From an uncultured Oscillospiraceae bacterium (GTDB lineage: Bacteria > Bacillota > Clostridia > Oscillospirales > Oscillospiraceae), in contig CAAEKQ010000046.1 in NCBI GenBank assembly GCA_900756575.1, positions 1 to 13,509 on the forward strand: DNA of 13,509 nt, given 5' to 3'. The translations under genes and the position numbers were made by a program. Below the pieces are notes generated by a model, which saw nothing but the letters and a program-made list of their open reading frames with translations, did not search any database and was not told where the DNA came from. The first letter of the stretch is position 1, and every line of letters begins with the position of its first letter. Below are positions 1-5,387 of this stretch, one piece after another.

Positions 1-868
1 CTGCACCTGCGGCGAAAGCTATACCAAGGCCATCCCCACCGTGGCGCACAAGTACACCTCTAAAGTCACCGCGCCTACCTGCACCGAAATGGGCTACACC
101 ACCCACACCTGCACCCGGTGCGGCGACAACTATGCGGACACCTACACCGCCCCCAAGGGTCACACCTGGGGTCAGGGCGAAACCGTCACCGCGCCCACGC
201 TGATCTCTACCGGCGTTCTCCGCCAGAGCTGCACCGTCTGCGGCGAAACCCGGGAGACCGTGATCCCCGCCCTGGACAAATGTGACGGCGGCATGGACTG
301 CCCCAGCCGGAAGTTTAAGGACGTGCAGGGAATTGAGCATTGGTCTCACCTGGGCATTGACTATGTGCTCCGCAGCTCGTTCTTCTACGGCGTAACCAGC
401 GAACGGTTTGCGCCCAACCGCCCCATGACCCGGGCCATGCTGGTGGTGGTCATGTACCGGATGGAGGGCCAGCCAAGCGTCGAGGGCCTCAGCCATAGCT
501 TCCAGGACGTTCCCGAGGACGCATGGTATGAGAACGCGCTGATTTGGGCCTGCAACAACGGCATAATCAACGGCGTGACCGCCTCCACCTTCGACCCCAA
601 CAGTAACATCACCCGCCAGCAGCTGGCCGCGATTCTCTATCGCTACGCTCAGCTCCGGGAGTATGACGTCAGCGATACCGCCGACCTGTCCGAATTCAAG
701 GACTGCGACACCGTGGGCAAGTTTGCACAGCCCGCCATGTCCTGGGCCGTGGCAAGCGGACTGGTTCAGGGCTATACCGACGGAACTCTGAAGCCCGCAG
801 ACAGCGCCACCCGGGCGCAGCTGGCTGCGATTCTGATGCGGTTTATGAAGAATGTGGTAGGAACATAA
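1..868 (+). CDS. SLH-domain cell-surface protein, C-terminal part (5' end outside window)
   Basis: The reading frame is open from base 2 to the TAA at 866-868 (288 residues visible). An in-frame GTG at 41 is not taken as the start, because the same repeat pattern continues upstream of it. The visible N-terminal part has tandem units of about 40 residues with CxxCG cores (CTCGE, CTRCGD, CTVCGE), preceded by a TAPTC-type stretch, a pattern common in surface proteins of gut Clostridia. Three SLH domains follow, at about nt 311-470 (KFKDV...), 494-655 (SFQDV...ITRQQLAAILYRY) and 692-853 (EFKDC...ATRAQLAAILMRF). SLH triplets bind pyruvylated secondary cell-wall polymers, so the protein is expected to be exported and anchored non-covalently to the wall. 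SLH1 is less canonical (MTRAMLVVVMYRM). The function of the missing N-terminal part cannot be judged. Confidence 0.9.
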   Translation, partial: CTCGESYTKAIPTVAHKYTSKVTAPTCTEMGYTTHTCTRCGDNYADTYTAPKGHTWGQGETVTAPTLISTGVLRQSCTVCGETRETVIPALDKCDGGMDCPSRKFKDVQGIEHWSHLGIDYVLRSSFFYGVTSERFAPNRPMTRAMLVVVMYRMEGQPSVEGLSHSFQDVPEDAWYENALIWACNNGIINGVTASTFDPNSNITRQQLAAILYRYAQLREYDVSDTADLSEFKDCDTVGKFAQPAMSWAVASGLVQGYTDGTLKPADSATRAQLAAILMRFMKNVVGT

Positions 869-884
869 CAACACAGACGCAAAA

Positions 885-916
885 CGAGGGCTGTTGCAGC
901 AATGCAGCAGCCCTCG
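885..916 (+). terminator. Hairpin downstream of the SLH gene, probable terminator without a U-run
   Basis: A 12-bp stem (885-896 with 905-916, one G-U pair) closes an 8-nt loop 16 bases after the SLH stop codon. The bases after the stem (TGGCGTTTGTGG) are only weakly T-rich, so intrinsic termination would be inefficient. Its position directly behind the gene is the main support. Confidence 0.5.
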
Positions 917-1186
917 TGGCGTTTGTGGAGATGAGCTTGTGAAGAAGTGACGGAATCTCTGGAAGTGATTTCGTTGCCAAAAAAAGAACCGTAATTTTGA
1001 TAGAAACCCGTTAAGGGGGTGCAAAGCAAAAATCAGCAGTGCACCTTCGGTAAAATAGAAAAATCCGAGCATTGAGGACTTTTGCACCCCCATACTCGGA
1101 AAACTGCTTGCTATAAGGATTTTTTCGGCAGAAAAATAAAAAAGTACGTTAGCCCATTGTATCATGGACTACAAGGGGGTGTGGCA
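917..1186. other. Gap with overlapping inverted repeats, no gene seen
   Basis: No convincing reading frame. GGGGGTGCAAA at 1015-1025 is perfectly complementary to 1081-1091 (11 bp). The same left arm (1018-1023) can also pair with TGCACC at 1040-1045, so the two pairings exclude each other. TCCGAG (1054-1059) pairs with CTCGGA (1095-1100). No T-run follows these arms. The stretch may be the leader or promoter region of the broken ImmA gene at 1187, but I see no promoter good enough to call. Confidence 0.4.
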
Positions 1187-1516
1187 ATGTCATACGCAGA
1201 TGTGTGCGAGGCAGTTGAGTCTCTGCAGAGAAAGTACTGTGAGCCTAATCCGTTTCGCCTGTGCGCAGATATGGGTATCAAATTGCTCTATCAGCCGCTC
1301 GGAACAGACCCCGACGCCATCAAAGGTTTCTACCTTGAGATCAAGCGGATACGCACGATTACCGTCAACTGCGACCTGCCGACTGTTATCCAAAGGATCA
1401 TCGTTTCTCATGAGTTGGGGCACGCAGTGCTTCATCGCATATTATATTCTCCATGGACAGCTTCAATTTGCTCTGCCATCATACGGGATTCTTCCAGCGT
1501 AGGCATCCTCCGATGA
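1187..1516 (+). pseudogene. ImmA/IrrE-family metallopeptidase (peptidase M78), truncated after the HELGH motif
   Basis: The ATG at 1187 is chosen because AAGGGGG at 1173-1179 lies 7 bases upstream; an upstream in-frame ATG at 1082 lacks such a site. Residues 1-83 have the M78 pattern: an N-terminal helix with NPFRLCADMGIKL, a GFYLEI strand, TITVN, and IVSHELGHAVLH with the zinc-binding HELGH at residues 75-79. After residue 83-84 (about base 1438) family similarity stops, and the frame runs antisense through the LysR gene to a TGA at 1514-1516. The downstream third zinc ligand and the C-terminal half are missing, so the protein is probably inactive. Intact relatives cleave repressors of integrative elements and phages and usually sit beside an XRE-type regulator; none is seen here. 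The remnant suggests an old mobile-element border. Residual expression of the short protein cannot be excluded. Confidence 0.75.
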
Positions 1517-2412
1517 TTTGAAATCCAGGCCCCATACAGCACCAAGAATTTCACAAACGGCCTGCACTTCAGCGGAACTCCCCCTTCCGGCATGGTTAAG
1601 TAAATAGCCCGTTCAATAAGCGTATCTTCAATGGGCAGGAACACAACACCCGGCAGTGTGTTTTGAATATTGTCCTTGTGCATCTGACTGACACTGATGG
1701 GAACCAGCGCCACTCCCAGGTTGTACTGTGTGGCCAACGCAATGGTCTCTTCATCATTCACCTCATAGGTTTTGGTCAGAGAAATTCCCGCAGCTGTCAG
1801 CATTTTTTCTGTCTCTTCCCGGTGAGAGTATCCTTGCTTAATTACGATGAACCGTTGACCCATCATATCCGATACTTTAACCGTAGATTGCACCGCAATC
1901 GGCTGCTTTTTACTGACCATCAGATCCATTCTCTCCCGCAGCAGCAGGATACTCTTCATGGCAGGATCCTTATTTTCAGTTGGGGTGATACACAAATCTG
2001 CCCCACCGCTGTGCATCAGGCGCATTGCTTCTTCTCGGTCGGCACGGATATGTTCAATCTTAGTCTCCGGGAACAGACTGGTATAGCGGGTAATTGCCTC
2101 AATGGCGAAATCAACCGCCTCTACCGCCACTCGAATGGTACTGTTAGCCTCCGCGGACATGGTACGGCACTCAGAAACCAGTTTTGTCAGATTTTCCAGG
2201 ATCTGTAGCGTCCCCCGATAGAACATCAATCCCTCTTCCGTCAACCCCAGCCTGCGCCCCTGCTTATAGAACAGCGTGAACCCCAGTTCGGCTTCCAATT
2301 TCTTTATCGACACGCTCAGCGTCGATTGGGAAACGTGCAGCGCCTCCGCCGCCTTCAGCATGGTGGCGTTTTTTACTATTTCAGCAAAGTATTGTAATTG
2401 CAGCAATTCCAC
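1432..2412 (-). CDS. LysR-type transcriptional regulator
   Basis: A 326-residue protein starting with GTG (2410-2412). AGGTAGG-like bases lie upstream and the translation begins directly with the LysR winged helix-turn-helix (MELLQLQYFAEIVKNATMLKAAEALHVSQSTLS...). The recognition-helix pattern and LTEEG wing cover residues 1-60. A dimerisation helix follows, then a periplasmic-binding-like effector domain (about 90-290) that senses a small molecule. The gene is divergent from the esterase-transporter pair and shares its promoter region, the standard arrangement for an activator of the neighbouring operon that also represses itself. The inducer is unknown but is probably the transported or hydrolysed compound. 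The C-terminal tail is a little longer than usual. The last residues and the TGA (1432-1434) lie inside sequence that on the other strand still encodes ImmA, so the original end of this gene may have been replaced at a recombination junction. Confidence 0.9.
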   Translation of the reverse strand: MELLQLQYFAEIVKNATMLKAAEALHVSQSTLSVSIKKLEAELGFTLFYKQGRRLGLTEEGLMFYRGTLQILENLTKLVSECRTMSAEANSTIRVAVEAVDFAIEAITRYTSLFPETKIEHIRADREEAMRLMHSGGADLCITPTENKDPAMKSILLLRERMDLMVSKKQPIAVQSTVKVSDMMGQRFIVIKQGYSHREETEKMLTAAGISLTKTYEVNDEETIALATQYNLGVALVPISVSQMHKDNIQNTLPGVVFLPIEDTLIERAIYLTMPEGGVPLKCRPFVKFLVLYGAWISNHRRMPTLEESRMMAEQIEAVHGEYNMR

Positions 2413-2455
2413 AAAGAGGACCTACCTATTAACAAAATTCAACTATTTCATGATT

Positions 2456-2484
2456 ATTATATATTAGACAAAATTTTTAATCAA
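2456..2484 (-). promoter_or_regulatory. Promoter of the LysR gene
   Basis: Read on the minus strand: -35 TTGATT (2479-2484), 17-bp spacer, perfect -10 TATAAT (2456-2461). It overlaps the esterase promoter on the other strand. Confidence 0.7.
2463..2481. promoter_or_regulatory. Candidate LysR binding dyad ATTA-N11-TAAT
   Basis: The sequence has ATTA at 2463-2466 and TAAT at 2478-2481 separated by 11 bases, fitting the T-N11-A rule for LysR-type boxes. It spans the -35 region of both divergent promoters. The region is AT-rich, so a chance dyad is possible. Confidence 0.5.
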
Positions 2485-2493
2485 GGTTACAAT
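2465..2493 (+). promoter_or_regulatory. Promoter of the esterase-MFS operon
   Basis: -35 TAGACA (2465-2470, 5 of 6 consensus), 17-bp spacer, -10 TACAAT (2488-2493, 5 of 6). It implies a 5' leader of about 95 bases before the ATG at 2593. Confidence 0.7.
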
Positions 2494-2592
2494 ATAGCCA
2501 TTAAAAAGAGCTCTTTTTTGTGCATTCTGCAAAAATCAAACAGCAAATCAGCCTGGATTTCCAGATCCAGATAAAGAACGGAGATAAGGTGC

Positions 2593-3486
2593 ATGAACAT
2601 AACAATCAATTACCATCCTCTGTCCGGCCCTATGAGCGATGGTATGAAAAAAATCAATGGGCTGCACGACCAACATACCGCAGACGGAGCGGGTGGACCG
2701 CCTCCTTTACCGGAAAAGCTTCCGCCTGAAATCCCCTCCGGCATATCCGTCAGGGAATCCGCTGTGGCCGGAGTCCCCTGCCTGGCTGTAGATGCAGGTG
2801 GAAGTAAACCGAACGCCTTTTTGTACATCCACGGTGGGGGGTTTATGTTTGACAGTGCCAAAGAAGGGCTGCATATCCTGATTCGTGCCGCCGAGCTTTA
2901 CCATGTAGACGGCTTCTCAGTTGACTATACCCTGATGCCCAACGCCTTCTATCCAACGCAGCTGGAGGAATGCGCCGCAGTATATCAGCAGCTGATTGCA
3001 GACGGATATAAAAACATTGTGGTGTCCGGCTTTTCTGCTGGCGCAAACCTGGCCTTGGCACTGGGCTTCTATTGTATGCAGCACAAGCTCCCTCTGCCAA
3101 AGGGCATTGCGGCAATCTCACCGCCGCTGGATTTTACCGGCTTCATCAAGCCTGAGACCCCCGATTATCTCAGCGGAGACAACGGCCTGGGTGCTGTGTA
3201 TGCCAATGGTGCAGATCTGCACGACCCCTGTATTTCCAGCTTTTTTGCAGATTATAACGGATATCCCAATCTGCTTCTGGTTGCTGGAACAGGAGAAAGC
3301 CTGATAACCAGCTGCAAATGTCTGACAGGCCGGCTGCTGAGGGAAAAAACTGGTTGCCAGGTGACTCTGAGTATCTGGGAATCCATGAAGCATGGATTTG
3401 TTCTGGACAGCTGTTTTTACCCGGAGGCAGAGCCCGCTCGGGACTATGTTTTACAAACGATGTATCAATGGCTTCCACAAAATTGA
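2593..3486 (+). CDS. Alpha/beta hydrolase, HSL-type (fold-3) esterase
   Basis: A 297-residue protein; the ATG has GGAG at 2580-2583 nine bases upstream. It shows the hormone-sensitive-lipase pattern: oxyanion-hole motif HGGGF at residues 80-84, nucleophile elbow GFSAG at 146-150 (Ser148), and a C-terminal catalytic His267 in MKHGF. The catalytic acid is not obvious: the segment that usually holds it reads VAGTGESLITS (230-240), leaving Glu235 as a possible substitute. There is no signal peptide, so it should act in the cytoplasm on short acyl esters or a similar carboxylester. It is first in a two-gene operon, 15 bases before an MFS transporter and divergent from a LysR regulator, which suggests the ester enters through the transporter and is cleaved inside. 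The substrate cannot be named from the sequence. Confidence 0.85.
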   Translation: MNITINYHPLSGPMSDGMKKINGLHDQHTADGAGGPPPLPEKLPPEIPSGISVRESAVAGVPCLAVDAGGSKPNAFLYIHGGGFMFDSAKEGLHILIRAAELYHVDGFSVDYTLMPNAFYPTQLEECAAVYQQLIADGYKNIVVSGFSAGANLALALGFYCMQHKLPLPKGIAAISPPLDFTGFIKPETPDYLSGDNGLGAVYANGADLHDPCISSFFADYNGYPNLLLVAGTGESLITSCKCLTGRLLREKTGCQVTLSIWESMKHGFVLDSCFYPEAEPARDYVLQTMYQWLPQN

Positions 3487-3501
3487 GAAAGGGGAATAAC
3501 C

Positions 3502-4761
3502 ATGTTTAAAAATGTGAAAAACCCTGCCTTCAAGCGCAACGCAATGATTCTGCTGGGTCTCGGCATCTTAATGTACTATGTGTTCTGTGTCACCGTGGGC
3601 GAGCAAATCAGTATCCTGGCCACCTACCTTTCCGCCGAAACAGGCTGGAACCCCAATGCAATCGTGCTGCCCATTACATACGCAGGCATCCTTTCCATCG
3701 CATTTACCTTCCTGTGCAATACAGCGTTTATGAAATTTAATGCCAAGCACGTGATCGTGGGTGCAACTGCGGTTGTCGGCGTGGGCTTTGCTCTGATTGG
3801 CCTTTCAAGCACCATTTTAAATTTCACACTGTTTTTCGCCACGCTGTTTGTCATCAGATCCATCGTTACATTTTTGAACAACGGCTGCAACTATCTCTGC
3901 GGAAATTGGTTTTCTGAAAATCGGGGCAAGGCTCTGGGTGTGGTCACCATTGGCGGGCCTTTGTCAAGTGCAACCTTCATCGCGCTGGCTACCTTCGGAG
4001 TGAACAGTTCTCTGGGGTTCAGCGGCATCTATTACATCATTGGCGCGCTCATCGTGGTTATGGCCATTGTCATGGGAATCTTCCTGAAGAACTCTCCCGA
4101 GGAGATTGGCGCATACCCGGACGGCGCTGACAAGCCCTCCCAGGCCCTGCCGGATCAGCAGAAGAAGGAACCTGGAATCACAATTACCGCCCTCTTAAAG
4201 CGGGCAGACACATGGCTACTGGTACTTTCCTTTGGTCTGCTGGTCTTTGGTTCCGGCTGCATCACCGCGTTCTTTACTGCAACTATGATTGCAAAAGGGG
4301 TCACAGCGGGTTACTATCTGCCTGCTTTGACCGCCGGTGCCATTATCGGCATGCCAATCAGCTACATCCTGGGTATGATCGATGACAAATTCGGAACTGT
4401 CAAGGCCTCCCTCTGCCTTTGCGCACTGTATGTGGTGTGCTTCCTCGGCATTATCCTGACAAACGGAAACAACATATTGACGATTATTATCGCCACCATC
4501 GGAATGGCCGGTGTCACCGGCGGCGCTCCCAATTTGACGCCCTCCATCAACTTCTATGTGTTCGGACAAAAGGATTATCTGGCTGCCACCCGTGTCATCG
4601 GTACGCTGCAGTCCATTATCGGCGCCTTTGCAGTCACGTTTATCGCGGCCTTTGTCTCCTCCGGACGAGCCAACACAGGTTATACCATTTTGATTGGCTT
4701 TGTGGCTGTTGCCGCTGTTGCTCTCATGATCATTGGCAAACTGCATCCTAACAAAAAATAA
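3502..4761 (+). CDS. MFS transporter, OFA (oxalate/formate antiporter)-like
   Basis: A 419-residue, strongly hydrophobic protein with about 12 predicted membrane helices in two halves, joined by a polar loop at about residues 197-228. Family marks are GNWFSENRGKALG (134-146, loop after helix 4), the phrase KNSPEEIGAYPDG (196-208) typical of OFA-like carriers, and a motif-A-like GMIDDKFGTVKA (291-302) in the second half. AAAGGGG lies 7 bases before the ATG and the esterase stop is 15 bases upstream, so the two genes form one transcript that ends at the hairpin after 4818. OFA-like carriers move small carboxylates or other organic acids. Whether this one imports the ester or exports a product is inference. 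Confidence 0.88.
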   Translation: MFKNVKNPAFKRNAMILLGLGILMYYVFCVTVGEQISILATYLSAETGWNPNAIVLPITYAGILSIAFTFLCNTAFMKFNAKHVIVGATAVVGVGFALIGLSSTILNFTLFFATLFVIRSIVTFLNNGCNYLCGNWFSENRGKALGVVTIGGPLSSATFIALATFGVNSSLGFSGIYYIIGALIVVMAIVMGIFLKNSPEEIGAYPDGADKPSQALPDQQKKEPGITITALLKRADTWLLVLSFGLLVFGSGCITAFFTATMIAKGVTAGYYLPALTAGAIIGMPISYILGMIDDKFGTVKASLCLCALYVVCFLGIILTNGNNILTIIIATIGMAGVTGGAPNLTPSINFYVFGQKDYLAATRVIGTLQSIIGAFAVTFIAAFVSSGRANTGYTILIGFVAVAAVALMIIGKLHPNKK

Positions 4762-4817
4762 TTCTCTCTCGTCTCTTAGATACTCCAATCGCGAACCCAA
4801 ACAGAATACTAGAAAAC

Positions 4818-4854
4818 TGCCGGCTCCAGGATACCCTGGAAGCCGGCATGTTTT
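4818..4854 (+). terminator. Intrinsic terminator of the esterase-MFS operon
   Basis: TGCCGGCT-CCAGG pairs with CCTGGAAGCCGGCA (4818-4830 with 4835-4848, one bulged base), with TTTT at 4851-4854. AAAA at 4813-4816 on the other side could let it work from both strands. Confidence 0.8.
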
Positions 4855-4943
4855 ATGATCTCAGGACAGGCTCCCTGCAAAAGGAACCTGCGGATAAGGT
4901 AAGATAGAAAGGGCCGTTAAGAGGAGTTTCACTTATTCTGCCG

Positions 4944-4994
4944 TTTAACGAATACTCTAAAAATTCAACGATTACCCATAAGTTTAACGATTAC
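4944..4994. repeat. Three phased direct repeats TTYAACGAWTAC
   Basis: TTTAACGAATAC (4944-4955), TTCAACGATTAC (4964-4975) and TTTAACGATTAC (4983-4994) start 20 and 19 bases apart, on the 3' side of tRNA-Ser. Repeats of this size and phasing resemble arm-type integrase sites or operator arrays. No integrase gene is in the window. Confidence 0.6.
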
Positions 4995-5033
4995 TTCGGC
5001 TCAAAATGCCGAAAAAACCGTAAAACGCAGAAA

Positions 5034-5069
5034 AACCGCTGTGGAAATACTCCGCAGCGGTTGCTTTTT
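5034..5069 (+). terminator. Intrinsic terminator with no assigned gene
   Basis: A 12-bp stem (5034-5045 with 5051-5062, one G-U), a 5-nt loop, and TTTTT at 5065-5069. It is a very good terminator on the plus strand, but the nearest plus gene already has one at 4818-4854. It may be the leftover of a lost gene, end a small RNA, or act as a second operon terminator. Confidence 0.8.
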
Positions 5070-5119
5070 ATGTGTCTGAAGCGGCAAAAACCTTGATTTC
5101 ATGCGGTTTTCGGGCATAG

Positions 5120-5159
5120 AAAAAGTCCACCGTAATTCTATCAAAACTACGGTGGACTT
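5120..5159 (-). terminator. Intrinsic terminator of tRNA-Ser
   Basis: Perfect 12-bp stem (5123-5134 with 5148-5159), 13-nt loop, and on the minus strand a T-run from 5124 to 5120. It begins one base after the tRNA CCA end. Confidence 0.8.
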
Positions 5160-5160
5160 A

Positions 5161-5252
5161 TGGCGGAGCAGGAGGGATTTGAACCCTCGGTACCCTTTTG
5201 GGGTACACACGATTTCCAGTCGTGCCCGTTATGACCACTTCGATACTGCTCC
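5161..5252 (-). tRNA. tRNA-Ser, anticodon GGA
   Basis: 92 bases on the minus strand, with CCA encoded (5161-5163). The 7-bp acceptor stem pairs 5246-5252 with 5165-5171, with discriminator G at 5164. The anticodon stem CACGA/TCGTG closes the loop CTGGAAA, giving anticodon GGA at 5215-5217. A long variable arm (GTACCC...GGGTAC) and a T arm GAGGG-TTCAAAT-CCCTC are present; the long variable arm with GGA identifies it as serine. Its 3' end faces the accessory region on the left, the usual side for elements integrated into a tRNA gene. Confidence 0.97.
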
Positions 5253-5285
5253 ATATTCAGTTGTGCTGCATCAGACAGCTCATAT

Positions 5286-5314
5286 ATATTACTACGAACC
5301 TGTGGATTTGTCAA
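5286..5314 (-). promoter_or_regulatory. Promoter of tRNA-Ser
   Basis: Read on the minus strand: perfect -35 TTGACA (5309-5314), 17-bp spacer, -10 TAATAT (5286-5291), about 34 bases upstream of the mature tRNA 5' end. Confidence 0.75.
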
Positions 5315-5346
5315 TAGCTTTTTTCACATTTTTCGCGTTTTTCGTT

Positions 5347-5380
5347 CCGTTCCCCGAAGATGCGTTTCTCCGGGGAACGG
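5347..5380. terminator. GC-rich hairpin after the PBP stop codon
   Basis: A perfect 10-bp stem (CCGTTCCCCG 5347-5356 with 5371-5380) with a 14-nt loop starts 7 bases after the PBP stop. On the minus strand the following bases are A-rich, not T-rich, so it is not a textbook intrinsic terminator; it may protect the mRNA end. Confidence 0.4.
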
Positions 5381-5387
5381 GGTTCAT

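Larger units (their letters stand above)
4762..5160. other. Gene-free stretch between the MFS gene and tRNA-Ser
   Basis: I see no coding frame here. It holds the operon terminator (4818-4854), three phased direct repeats (4944-4994), a perfect 6-bp inverted repeat TTCGGC/GCCGAA (4995-5000 with 5008-5013), an orphan plus-strand terminator (5034-5069) and the tRNA terminator (5120-5159). No remainder of the ImmA gene was found here. Confidence 0.7.

Noticed and set aside
41..43. GTG as the start of the SLH protein
   Set aside because: The frame is open upstream and the CxxCG repeat pattern continues before it, with no ribosome binding site; the gene begins outside the window.
4762..5034. Missing C-terminal half of the ImmA gene beyond the cassette
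   Set aside because: No frame in this stretch resembles the M78 C-terminal part, so a simple insertion into immA with both halves kept is not supported.
5161..5200. Duplicate of the tRNA-Ser 3' end as a second attachment site in the window
   Set aside because: I looked for the T-arm/acceptor sequence in the region to the left and found no copy; integration at this tRNA therefore stays an inference.
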